Assembly (NCBI GenBank): GCA_002432715.1 | Contig: DJGJ01000022.1 | Coordinates: 1 to 42,896, forward strand | Source of the DNA: Sphaerochaeta sp. UBA5849 | Lineage (GTDB): Bacteria; Spirochaetota; Spirochaetia; Sphaerochaetales; Sphaerochaetaceae | Direction: 5' to 3' | DNA length: 42,896 bases | Shown: one piece after another, positions 1 to 7,229 of the stretch | How the letters are laid out: the number at the start of each line of letters is the position of its first letter | Position numbering within the stretch: position 1 is the stretch's first letter | Notes under the pieces: generated by a model | The model's input: the letters and a program-made list of their open reading frames with translations, nothing else | Database searches by the model: none | What the model was told of the DNA's origin: nothing | Made by a program: the position numbers and the translations under genes

Positions 1-99
1 CTGGTGGTTATGATGATTTGGCGTCCCCAGGGAATTCTTGGAAGGGAGACCCGCCGGTATGGCAGTGCATCCGGGAAAAGCAAGGGGGGTGCACAATGA
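1..99 (+). CDS. livM: LivM-like branched-chain amino acid ABC permease, C-terminal end only
   Basis: Only the last 32 codons are inside the window. The frame is open from base 1 and stops at TGA 97-99. The visible tail contains RPQGILG, a pattern common at the C-terminus of LivM-type permeases, followed by a basic cytoplasmic tail. The stop overlaps the ATG of the next gene (ATGA at 96-99), so the two are probably translationally coupled. LivM is the inner-membrane permease partner of LivH in branched-chain amino acid uptake. The assignment rests on this short tail plus the livG-livF genes that follow. Confidence 0.75.
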   Translation: MVVMMIWRPQGILGRETRRYGSASGKSKGGAQ

Positions 100-875
100 T
101 TCTCTTGGAAACTGAAGCATTGACCCGTGCTTATGGCGGTGTCATAGCTGTCAATAAAGTAGACTTTACGGTTGAAGGAGGCTTGATAACCGGTCTGATC
201 GGTCCGAACGGGGCGGGCAAGACCACCCTGTTCAACAACATTACCGGACTCGATACTCCCTCATCGGGCAAAGTCTTCTTCAACCAGAAAAATATTACCG
301 GCTATCCCGCCCACTCGATTTGCAGGATGGGTATTGCCAGGACCTTTCAGAACATCCGTCTCTTCAAGGAGTTGACGGTGGTGGAAAATGTGATGATCGG
401 CAGGCATTTCAAGACCGGCAAAAGTGAGACCAAAGGGCGCTTCCTCAATGCAATCAACAGCTATATCCACCTCAAGGCCGAGGAAGAGCAAATTTACGAA
501 AGAGCAAGTGATTGGTTGGATTTCTTTGATATGGGTTCGATGAAGAATGAGCTTGCCAAGAATCTTCCTTACGGAAGACAGCGGGAGCTGGAAATCGCCC
601 GTGCTCTGGCAACCGATCCCAAACTGCTCTTTTTGGATGAACCGGCTGCCGGTATGAATCCCCAGGAAACGGACCATTTGATGGCCACCATCCGCAAGAT
701 CAGGGATTTGGGTGTTACCATCGTCTTGATCGAGCATGATATGAAGCTGGTGATGAACATTTGTGACACCATCACGGTTCTCAATTATGGACAGAAGCTT
801 GCCCAGGGAACACCTCACCAGATCAAGCGCGATCCGAGCGTCATTGAAGCCTATCTTGGAAAGGAAGAAGAATGA
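96..875 (+). CDS. livG: Branched-chain amino acid ABC transporter ATPase LivG
   Basis: A cytoplasmic ATPase of 259 residues that would power uptake of branched-chain or related amino acids. Walker A GPNGAGKTT is at residues 36-44, the signature-like LPYGRQR at 157-163, Walker B LLFLDEP at 177-183 and the switch histidine at 214. The LPYGRQR signature in place of LSGGQ, and the GMNPQE segment after Walker B, are typical of LivG. An upstream in-frame ATG at 18 would give 26 extra residues, but those read through the livM tail. The ATG at 96 has a purine-rich site (AAGGGGGGTG) just upstream and overlaps the livM stop. The substrate could also be urea or another amide, because related HAAT transporters share this architecture. 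Confidence 0.93.
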   Translation: MILLETEALTRAYGGVIAVNKVDFTVEGGLITGLIGPNGAGKTTLFNNITGLDTPSSGKVFFNQKNITGYPAHSICRMGIARTFQNIRLFKELTVVENVMIGRHFKTGKSETKGRFLNAINSYIHLKAEEEQIYERASDWLDFFDMGSMKNELAKNLPYGRQRELEIARALATDPKLLFLDEPAAGMNPQETDHLMATIRKIRDLGVTIVLIEHDMKLVMNICDTITVLNYGQKLAQGTPHQIKRDPSVIEAYLGKEEE

Positions 876-1630
876 AAGAGTTGCTAACCATTGACGACAT
901 CTGTGTCTCCTACGGAAACATCAAGGCTTTGCAGCATGTCTCCATGCATGTCAATGAAGGGGACATCGTCTGTCTGATCGGTGCCAACGGCAGTGGGAAA
1001 AGTACGCTTTTAAAAGCTATTGTCGGTCAGGAGCCTTTGGTGGGAGGTTCCATCTCTTTCGATGGCGAGGAGATTTGCAGGGCGAAGGCCGTAGTGGTAA
1101 AGGGTGAGAAACGCGGCAGGCATCTGACTACCGACCTTATTGCAGCCAAGGGGATTGCCTTGGTTCCGGAGGGCAGGCGGGTCTTTGCCGATATGACTGT
1201 TGAAGAGAATCTTGATATGGGTGCCTTCCTGGTGCGTGATGATACTCTGATTGCTGAACGCAAGGAGGCAATGTATGACTTTTTCCCGATACTCGGAGCG
1301 CGCAGACGGCAGAAAACCCGCTCGCTCAGCGGTGGTGAACAGCAGATGATGGCTATCGCCCGTGCTCTTATGAGCGGACCAAGACTCATACTGCTTGATG
1401 AACCCGGACTGGGACTGGCTCCGCTGGTCATTGCAGACATTTTTGAAAAAATCGATATGATCAACAAGCAGGACAAGGTCACGGTGTTCTTGGTTGAACA
1501 GAATGCACGCATGGCCCTGAAAGCATCCACCGAGGGGTACGTCATGGAGAATGGCAGGATTGTATTGCATGATGCATCCTCGGCATTGCTTGAGAATGAA
1601 CAGGTCAGGGCGGCGTATCTGGGCGAATAA
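872..1630 (+). CDS. livF: Branched-chain amino acid ABC transporter ATPase LivF
   Basis: The second ATPase of the transporter, 252 residues. Walker A GANGSGKST lies at residues 37-45, signature LSGGEQ at 152-157 and Walker B LILLDEP at 172-178. The switch position reads LVEQN, with Gln in place of His, as usual in LivF. The start overlaps the livG stop by four bases (ATGA). The protein is about 15 residues longer than the usual 235-240. The extra length sits between Walker A and the Q-loop region, around residues 70-90, and is rich in Lys and Arg. This is the last gene of the liv operon; a promoter for the next gene follows. Confidence 0.93.
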   Translation: MKELLTIDDICVSYGNIKALQHVSMHVNEGDIVCLIGANGSGKSTLLKAIVGQEPLVGGSISFDGEEICRAKAVVVKGEKRGRHLTTDLIAAKGIALVPEGRRVFADMTVEENLDMGAFLVRDDTLIAERKEAMYDFFPILGARRRQKTRSLSGGEQQMMAIARALMSGPRLILLDEPGLGLAPLVIADIFEKIDMINKQDKVTVFLVEQNARMALKASTEGYVMENGRIVLHDASSALLENEQVRAAYLGE

Positions 1631-1634
1631 TGAC

Positions 1635-1663
1635 TGGAAATTAGCGCTCTCTTGAATTATAGT
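1635..1663 (+). promoter_or_regulatory. Sigma-70-type promoter for the CBS-ACT/Smr pair
   Basis: The -35 element TGGAAA (1635-1640) and the -10 element TATAGT (1658-1663) are separated by 17 bases. They match consensus at 4/6 and 5/6 positions. The promoter sits in the 59-base gap after livF and is followed by an AGGAG ribosome site at 1679-1683, ahead of the ATG at 1690. It suggests that the following genes can be expressed independently of the liv operon. Confidence 0.5.
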
Positions 1664-1689
1664 GTGAGTAGAGTAGGTAGGAGATTCAA

Positions 1690-2334
1690 ATGATTATCGA
1701 ACGAAGAATGACGCGCAATCCTGTTACGGCTACTCCGGATATGTCAATTGCCGAAGCTTCGGCCTTGATGAAACAGGAAAAGGTCCACCGCCTCCCGGTT
1801 CTCGACAAGGACAAGAAGCTGGTTGGAATCATAACCGAGAAAGACATCCTATACGCTTCTCCTTCGCCGGCCAGCAGTCTCTCCATTCATGAAATGGCCT
1901 ATCTTCTCAGCAAGCTGACGGTCAAGAAGCTTATGAGCAAGAATGTGGTGACCATCAGCAAGGATACCACCGTTGAAGAAGCAGCCCGCATGATGGTCGA
2001 TCAGGACTTATCGAGCCTTCCTGTTCTTGAAGGCGATAAGTTGATTGGAATCGTCACGAAAAGCGACATGTTCAAGATTCTTCTTGAGCTGTTTGGAGCC
2101 CGTCATTTCGGCGTCAGGGTCTCCTTCATCGTTGAAGACAAACCGGGAACCATTGCAAAGATCAGCCAGGCTCTCAGTGAGCAGGGCATCGACATCATCA
2201 CCTTCGGTACCTTCATGGGAACCGATCCGACCAACGCAATTTGTACCATCAAGGTGCAGGGAGCCCCGATCAGCAAGGTGGTGGAGATCATCAAGCCCTT
2301 TGTATCCCAGCTGCTTGATGTGAGGGAGGTTTGA
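1690..2334 (+). CDS. Tandem CBS-domain protein with C-terminal ACT domain (AcuB-like)
   Basis: A soluble protein of 214 residues. Two CBS motifs occupy about residues 1-60 and 72-132; each has the typical xMxxxPVTxxxDxSIxEA and LPVLDxxxxLVGIITxxD pattern. An ACT-like domain follows at about 140-205, with VEDKPGTIAKISQALSEQ as its first helix region. CBS pairs usually bind adenine nucleotides and ACT domains usually bind amino acids, so a ligand-sensing regulatory role is likely, but the target is unknown. The gene lies between the liv transporter and an Smr gene. The next gene's GTG start follows the stop codon directly, which suggests coupling. AcuB of Bacillus has the same architecture; I do not claim the same function. 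Confidence 0.85.
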   Translation: MIIERRMTRNPVTATPDMSIAEASALMKQEKVHRLPVLDKDKKLVGIITEKDILYASPSPASSLSIHEMAYLLSKLTVKKLMSKNVVTISKDTTVEEAARMMVDQDLSSLPVLEGDKLIGIVTKSDMFKILLELFGARHFGVRVSFIVEDKPGTIAKISQALSEQGIDIITFGTFMGTDPTNAICTIKVQGAPISKVVEIIKPFVSQLLDVREV

Positions 2335-3309
2335 GTGCCTAAGAAGAAAAAGAAGGCCTCGGAACTAAGCAAGACGGCTGGAAACAGCCGTCTTCCTGTT
2401 GAGCCTGATGGCTATCACCCGTTTGAGGATATCAAATCTATCAAACCACAGATAATCAAGAAAGAGCAACCCAAGGTGGTAAAGAGCTCTGTCAGTGAAC
2501 GCAAGGAGCCTTTGATCAAAGGCTACGACCCAAAGGCAAACTTTGGTGACATTCTCAAAAGCTGGGAAGCAACCGGAGAGCTTGACGGGGTCACCAAGCG
2601 AATGAAAAGTCACAGCAAGGTTCAGGTTGAGAAATCCTTTGCCGAGATTCTTGCCGAGTGGGAGGGTGAGAAGGTTGCAAACAAAGAGATTGAGCCGATC
2701 AAGAAAAGCGACAGCTATGTTCCAACCAAGGATTTCGGAGCTCTTTTGGATGCGTTCGAAGGAAAACAGGTTCCCAAGAAACGGAGTGTTGATACCCGTC
2801 CTGCTGAGAAAGTTGTTTCCAAAACTCCCTTGGCGCCCACCCCTGAAGTCGAGCAGGCCCTTCGGGAAAAGGATGAGCTGGACAGCGAACGTGAGAGTTC
2901 GGTGAGCTGGTCTTTTGCAGATACCTACCGCAAATGGAATGAGATTGCTGACGAAAGTGCAGCAATCCAGAAGGCCCGCAAGGAGAAGAAGGAGACCAAG
3001 GTCACAGAGCGCACCATCGGAGAGCTCAGGGCGTTGGAACCTGAGGCAACCTTGGATCTGCATGGAATGACAGTGCTTGAGGCGGAGAAGGCCACCTCTG
3101 ATTTCCTGCGGGCTGCCAAGGATAAGCACCTGATCAAGGTAGCCATCATCACCGGCAAAGGCCTGCACAATGACAAGGGCTACTCCCTGCTCAAGGAAGC
3201 AGCCCTCTCCCAGATCAGGTTGAGCAAGGTGGTGCGCGAAGCGTACACACCGAAAGCCATGCATGGTGGAAGCGGAGTGGTTTGGGTTATCTTGAAAGCC
3301 GGTGAGTAG
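2335..3309 (+). CDS. Smr-domain protein with N-terminal repeated short motifs
   Basis: A protein of 324 residues with a C-terminal Smr domain (about 238-322). The domain shows LDLHGM (240-245), TGKG (273-276) and GGSG (311-314), the conserved elements of this nuclease or nucleic-acid-binding fold. The first 230 residues are charged and low in complexity. They carry a repeated pattern F-[GA]-x-[ILT]-[LY]-x-x-[WF]-[EN], with Phe at residues 70, 102, 134 and 194, so the first three copies are exactly 32 residues apart. Smr domains act in mismatch-repair-related nicking (MutS2) or mRNA and ribosome quality control. The partner here is unknown. The GTG start abuts the upstream stop, with GAGGT just before it. 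Confidence 0.85.
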   Translation: MPKKKKKASELSKTAGNSRLPVEPDGYHPFEDIKSIKPQIIKKEQPKVVKSSVSERKEPLIKGYDPKANFGDILKSWEATGELDGVTKRMKSHSKVQVEKSFAEILAEWEGEKVANKEIEPIKKSDSYVPTKDFGALLDAFEGKQVPKKRSVDTRPAEKVVSKTPLAPTPEVEQALREKDELDSERESSVSWSFADTYRKWNEIADESAAIQKARKEKKETKVTERTIGELRALEPEATLDLHGMTVLEAEKATSDFLRAAKDKHLIKVAIITGKGLHNDKGYSLLKEAALSQIRLSKVVREAYTPKAMHGGSGVVWVILKAGE

Positions 3310-3330
3310 AGGGCGATGAGGGCATGAAAG

Positions 3331-3358
3331 AGGCCGGGTTCTTCAGGGAATCCGGCCT
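3331..3358. terminator. Hairpin between convergent smr-like gene and infA
   Basis: An 11-bp stem, AGGCCGGGTTC (3331-3341) with GAATCCGGCCT (3348-3358), contains one G-T wobble and has a 6-base loop. It lies in the gap between two convergent genes. Neither side has a long T-tract: the minus strand continues with CTTTC and the plus strand with TCACTGG. It may act as a bidirectional terminator, weakly or with Rho, but only the hairpin itself is directly seen. Confidence 0.6.
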
Positions 3359-3375
3359 TCACTGGTATGATGGGA

Positions 3376-3594
3376 TTAGCGCTCGCGATAGATGATGCGG
3401 CCCTTGGTCAGATCATACGGGGAGAGTGCAACACGCACGGTATCACCAGGAACAATCCTGATATAGTGCTTGCGCATTTTGCCCGAAAGATGGGCAAGGA
3501 TAACGTGCTGGTTCTGTAGTTCCACGCGGAACATCGTATTGGGAAGCGCTTCGCGAACGACGCCTTCTACTTCAATTGCTTCTTCTTTGGCCAC
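3376..3594 (-). CDS. infA: Translation initiation factor IF-1
   Basis: A 72-residue single S1/OB-fold protein. It has the standard IF-1 sequence from MAKEEAIEVEGVV through LSGKMRKHYIRI to the conserved PYDLTKGRIIYR C-terminus. IF-1 binds the ribosomal A site of the 30S subunit during initiation. The length is exactly typical. The start is a GTG (3594-3592) preceded by GGAGG. The gene has its own perfect-consensus promoter immediately upstream and is therefore probably expressed strongly as a single gene. Confidence 0.97.
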   Translation of the reverse strand: MAKEEAIEVEGVVREALPNTMFRVELQNQHVILAHLSGKMRKHYIRIVPGDTVRVALSPYDLTKGRIIYRER

Positions 3595-3627
3595 AAATCC
3601 TCCAAATATCTGCTTGAAAGCTAGGAA

Positions 3628-3656
3628 ATTATATGCACTAGATGAGTGCGTGTCAA
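3628..3656 (-). promoter_or_regulatory. Perfect-consensus sigma-70 promoter of infA
   Basis: Read on the minus strand, TTGACA (3656-3651) and TATAAT (3633-3628) are separated by exactly 17 bases. Both hexamers match consensus at 6/6 positions. It lies wholly in the gap between the NSS symporter stop and the infA start. The predicted transcript start is near 3621, giving a leader of about 27 bases with the GGAGG ribosome site. Confidence 0.85.
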
Positions 3657-3663
3657 CCTGACG

Positions 3664-5043
3664 CTACTTTACAAAGATGTCCCAGTAGCCCTTGATGAAG
3701 ATAGCGAGAATGATTGCAGGCAGGATGTATTGGAAATACACGCGAAGAGCAGAGGGGAACCTAAGTCCTTCCCCACTGTCGGCTTCGGTGATGAATTTGT
3801 TCCATCCCCAGCCATATTTGTAGGTACAGTAGAGAGTAAAGATCAAGGAACCGAGAGGCAGCAATGTTGAGCTGACGATAAAATCCTCAAGGTCGAGGAC
3901 TCCGGTACCGGGTCCGAACGGTTGGAAGCCTGCTAGCACGTTGAATCCGAGAACGCAGGGAATACTCAACAGGGAGATTGCAATAGCGTTGATCAAGGTC
4001 GCTTTCTTTCTGCTTGCACCCTTGGCATCGATCCAGAAGCTGATGATGTTCTCAAAGACTGCGATGAGGGTGCTCAGGGCTGCAAAACTCATAAAAAGGA
4101 AGAAAAGCGTTCCCCAGAACCGACCGCCTGCCATTTGGTTGAAGATGTTGGGCAGGGTGATGAAAATCAGCGACGGACCGGCATCGGGCTGTACTCCGAA
4201 GGCGAATGCCGCAGGGAAGATGATCAAGCCGCTGCATAGGGCGACAAATGTGTCCAGACTGATGATGCGGACGGCTTCACCGGTCAGGCGGTGTTTCTTG
4301 TCGATGTAGGAGCCGAAGATGGCAATGCTGCCGATACCCAAACTGAGGGTGAAGAATGCCTGCCCCATTGCGGCATACACAGCTTCGAAGAAGTTGCCTC
4401 CAAGTTTTGCAAAGTCAGGGATGAGATAGAATTTCAACCCCTCCGATCCTCCTTCGAGGGTGAGGCTGTTGATCGCAAGGATAAGCATCAAGGCCAAGAG
4501 GCCGATCATCATGTACTTGGTGATCTTCTCAACACCGCTTTGCAGTCCTCTGGCGACAGGCAAAAAGCCAAGGATCACTGCGATGATCATCCAAATGCCC
4601 ATGGATACAGGATTTTCCAGCATCCCCCCGAAGAAAGCACCGACTCCCGCTGCATCAAGTCCGACAAAATCTCCCTTGATCATGTGGACGAAATACGAAA
4701 GCAACCAACCGGTGATGGTGGTGTAGAACATCATCAAGGTGTAATTGCCGATGATTGCAAGCTTGCCATAGAGATGCCAAGGCTTTTTTGTGGGCGTCAA
4801 GGTGTTGAGAGCCAAGCCGATGTTTTTCTTGCTCGACCTTCCGATGGCCAGTTCCATGACCATGACCGGAAGCCCGAGGATGATCAAAAACAGGATGTAA
4901 ATGAGTACAAAAGCCGCTCCGCCATACCTGCCGGTGATAAAGGGAAATCTCCATACATTTCCAAGGCCTATGGCGCACCCGGCCGATAGGAGGATGAACC
5001 CTAGTCTGCTGGCCAATGTCTCACGTGCTTTTGTCTCTTTCAT
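3664..5043 (-). CDS. Neurotransmitter:sodium symporter (NSS/SNF) family transporter
   Basis: A 459-residue, very hydrophobic inner-membrane protein with about twelve predicted membrane segments. The N-terminus has RLGFILLSAGCAIGLGNVWR, the unwound TM1 sodium and substrate site of the LeuT fold. GYGGAAFVLIYI-type sequence follows for TM2. Family members couple Na+ to uptake of amino acids or related amines; the exact substrate cannot be read from sequence. The gene is divergent from glyA across 179 bases, so glycine, serine or another amino acid is a plausible but unproven substrate. The length is normal for bacterial members (440-510). Confidence 0.92.
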   Translation of the reverse strand: MKETKARETLASRLGFILLSAGCAIGLGNVWRFPFITGRYGGAAFVLIYILFLIILGLPVMVMELAIGRSSKKNIGLALNTLTPTKKPWHLYGKLAIIGNYTLMMFYTTITGWLLSYFVHMIKGDFVGLDAAGVGAFFGGMLENPVSMGIWMIIAVILGFLPVARGLQSGVEKITKYMMIGLLALMLILAINSLTLEGGSEGLKFYLIPDFAKLGGNFFEAVYAAMGQAFFTLSLGIGSIAIFGSYIDKKHRLTGEAVRIISLDTFVALCSGLIIFPAAFAFGVQPDAGPSLIFITLPNIFNQMAGGRFWGTLFFLFMSFAALSTLIAVFENIISFWIDAKGASRKKATLINAIAISLLSIPCVLGFNVLAGFQPFGPGTGVLDLEDFIVSSTLLPLGSLIFTLYCTYKYGWGWNKFITEADSGEGLRFPSALRVYFQYILPAIILAIFIKGYWDIFVK

Positions 5044-5077
5044 AACCGACTACTCTCACTTTTTTTGTGTTTGAAAC

Positions 5078-5094
5078 TGTCTTGTAAAAAGACA
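5078..5094. promoter_or_regulatory. Short inverted repeat in the NSS symporter/glyA divergent region
   Basis: TGTCTT (5078-5083) is followed by a 5-base spacer and its exact complement AAGACA (5089-5094). It sits 35-51 bases upstream of the symporter start, in the divergent spacer before glyA. The size and place would suit a regulator site, but a chance 6-bp repeat cannot be excluded. Confidence 0.3.
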
Positions 5095-5160
5095 ATCGGA
5101 GTATTGTAGTAGGATGACAGGAAAAATTGCAACAGAAATGTGCAAAGCGGGCAAAGTCCG

Positions 5161-5189
5161 TTGACAGAGGAGCCAAGCAGGGGCAAGAT
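5161..5189 (+). promoter_or_regulatory. Possible promoter for the glyA-gcv operon
   Basis: A perfect -35 hexamer TTGACA (5161-5166) is followed after 17 bases by a weak -10, CAAGAT (5184-5189, 3/6). The transcript would start near 5196, about 27 bases before the glyA ATG. A weak -10 with a perfect -35 is consistent with an activated promoter, but that is inference. Confidence 0.4.
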
Positions 5190-5222
5190 ACGAGCTAAGA
5201 ACACATGCAAGAGGTGAAAAGA

Positions 5223-6752
5223 ATGGCCAACGTAAAAGCATTGCAAGCATATTTGCAACAGCATGAACAGGTTAATGAGGCAATGGTAGCCTATACAGCA
5301 GCCTTGCAGCAAATTGCGGATGTTGACACCGCCATCGCCGCCCGCATCGTCAACGAATTGCATGATCAGAGGACTCACTTGAAGCTGATAGCAAGTGAAA
5401 ACTTCTCTTCCATCGCCAGCCAGCTTGCCATGGGCAACCTCTTGACTGACAAATACAGCGAAGGCTATGCCTATCACCGCTTTTATGCAGGTTGCGACAA
5501 TGTCGATGCAATCGAAGCCATCGCCTGTGACTATGCCTGCAAGCTCTTCGGAGCGGAGCATGCCTATGTGCAACCGCACAGCGGTGCTGATGCCAACCTG
5601 GTTGCCTACTGGGCCATTCTCAATGCACGGGTGCAGGTACCCACCCTTGCAGAACTGGGCGTCACCAATCCCAGTGAGATGAGCAGGGAGATGTGGAACC
5701 AGGTTCGTGAAAAGCTTGGAAACCAAAGAATCCTTGGATTGGATTATTACAGCGGCGGACATCTTACCCATGGATACCGCCAGAATGTCTCAGCACAGAT
5801 GTTCGATGCCTATAGCTATTCGGTGGATCGACAAACCGGCTTGCTTGACTATGATGCAATCGAGCAGCAGGCAAAGGAAATCAAGCCGTTGATCCTTTTG
5901 GCCGGCTACAGCGCCTATCCACGCAAGATCGACTTCAAGCGGATGGCGGACATCGCTCATTCGGTTGGGGCTGTGTTCATGGTGGATATGGCCCATTTCG
6001 CCGGCTTGGTTGCAGGCAAGGTTTTTTCCGACCAGTACAATCCCGTGCTCTGGGCGGATGTGGTCACCACAACCACCCACAAGACCCTCCGAGGCCCCCG
6101 CGGCGGCATGGTTCTCTGCAAAGCTGAATTCGCGGAGAGCGTTGACAAGGGTTGCCCATTGGTAATCGGAGGACCGCTGCCGCATGTCATGGCTGCCAAA
6201 GCAGTAGCCTTCAAGGAAGCACTGGACCCATCCTTTGCAACGTACGCCCAAGCCATTGTCAAGAATTCTGAAGCTTTGGCTGCCGCGTGCCGCAGCGAAG
6301 GTATCACGGTCGCCACCGGAGGGACCGACAATCATCTGATGCTCCTGGATGTACGCTCCTTCGGCCTGAACGGTCGACAGGCGGAAACCGCCTTGCGTGA
6401 GTGTGGTGTAACCCTCAACCGCAATGCGCTTCCCTTCGATCCCAATGGACCTTGGTATACGAGCGGTCTGAGGATCGGGACTCCTGCAGTAACCACGTTG
6501 GGCATGGGCCCTGTTCATATGAAGGAGATAGCTTCGATCATCGCCCTTGTTTTGAAAAACACCAAGCCGGTGATTCTTACCAAAGGTGAAAACGCCGGGC
6601 AGCAGAGCAAAGCCAAGGCAACAACGGCCACGGCAGTGAAACAAGAGGCCCAGAGAAGGGTGCTTGCTCTCTTGGAAACATTCAAACTCTACCCAGAGCT
6701 GGATTTGGCTTTCCTTCAGAAGTACTTTCCTCTCGACAACGAGCAGAGGTGA
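5223..6752 (+). CDS. glyA: Serine hydroxymethyltransferase, long spirochaete/chlamydia-type form
   Basis: A PLP enzyme converting serine plus THF to glycine plus 5,10-methylene-THF. This start gives 509 residues. The PLP lysine is in TTTTHKTLRGPRGG (Lys287). LIASENF, TDKYSEGY and GGHLTHG are intact. Most bacterial SHMTs have about 415 residues. The extra length here is an N-terminal helix of about 35 residues, an insertion of about 37 residues before the GGHLTHG segment and a C-terminal tail rich in Ala, Lys and Thr. An upstream ATG at 5205 is possible, but GAGGTG lies 8 bases before the ATG at 5223, so the later start is preferred. It is the first gene of a glycine/one-carbon operon with gcvH, gcvPA and gcvPB. 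Confidence 0.95.
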   Translation: MANVKALQAYLQQHEQVNEAMVAYTAALQQIADVDTAIAARIVNELHDQRTHLKLIASENFSSIASQLAMGNLLTDKYSEGYAYHRFYAGCDNVDAIEAIACDYACKLFGAEHAYVQPHSGADANLVAYWAILNARVQVPTLAELGVTNPSEMSREMWNQVREKLGNQRILGLDYYSGGHLTHGYRQNVSAQMFDAYSYSVDRQTGLLDYDAIEQQAKEIKPLILLAGYSAYPRKIDFKRMADIAHSVGAVFMVDMAHFAGLVAGKVFSDQYNPVLWADVVTTTTHKTLRGPRGGMVLCKAEFAESVDKGCPLVIGGPLPHVMAAKAVAFKEALDPSFATYAQAIVKNSEALAAACRSEGITVATGGTDNHLMLLDVRSFGLNGRQAETALRECGVTLNRNALPFDPNGPWYTSGLRIGTPAVTTLGMGPVHMKEIASIIALVLKNTKPVILTKGENAGQQSKAKATTATAVKQEAQRRVLALLETFKLYPELDLAFLQKYFPLDNEQR

Positions 6753-6783
6753 TGGTAGCATTGACGATGGTTGGAGGTTGTAA

Positions 6784-7167
6784 ATGAGTAAGATTGTAGA
6801 GCGGCTTCGGTACAGCAAGGACCATGAGTGGGTCCGTCTTGAAGGTGAAAAGGCATATGTTGGAATTACCGACCATGCCCAGCATGAACTCGGAGAGATT
6901 GTGTTTGTAGAATTGCCTCCCCTCGGGGAGCGTTACGGGAAGGGTGAGGAAATTTCGACTGTTGAAAGCGTCAAGGCCGCCTCTGCAATCCTCAATCCGG
7001 TCGAAGGTGTAGTCTGCGAAGCAAATGAGGAACTTGATGGTTCGCCTGAACTCATCAATGAGGACTGTTATCAGCATCACCTGTATGTCCTTCATTCATT
7101 CAGCAAAGAGGATTATGACGCCTTGTTGGATGCAAAAGGCTACGAAGCGTACCTCGCTTCACTGTAA
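6784..7167 (+). CDS. gcvH: Glycine cleavage system H protein
   Basis: A 127-residue lipoyl carrier protein. It shuttles the aminomethyl group between the P, T and L proteins. The lipoylation site is Lys64 in STVESVKAAS; the opening RYSKDHEWVRLEG and the GSPELIN region are conserved. The length is typical (about 125-130). A GGAGG site precedes the ATG, and the gene lies 31 bases after glyA. It is followed by a GC-rich hairpin before gcvPA. Confidence 0.96.
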   Translation: MSKIVERLRYSKDHEWVRLEGEKAYVGITDHAQHELGEIVFVELPPLGERYGKGEEISTVESVKAASAILNPVEGVVCEANEELDGSPELINEDCYQHHLYVLHSFSKEDYDALLDAKGYEAYLASL

Positions 7168-7180
7168 GGATCGTGTTTGC

Positions 7181-7200
7181 CGCCGCCGAATATGGCGGCG
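7181..7200 (+). terminator. GC-rich hairpin between gcvH and gcvPA
   Basis: A perfect 7-bp stem, CGCCGCC (7181-7187) with GGCGGCG (7194-7200), has a 6-base loop and is followed by TTGTTCTGT. It lies in a 62-base intercistronic gap whose other side carries the gcvPA ribosome site. It could be a partial terminator, an mRNA processing or stability element, or an attenuator. The following T-run is interrupted, so complete termination is unlikely. Confidence 0.5.
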
Positions 7201-7229
7201 TTGTTCTGTCCAAGTACTCGGAGGTACCC

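Noticed and set aside
5094..5222. A glycine or THF riboswitch before glyA
   Set aside because: The conserved core sequences and stems of these riboswitches could not be found. A -35 hexamer lies in the middle of the region and the remaining leader would be too short.
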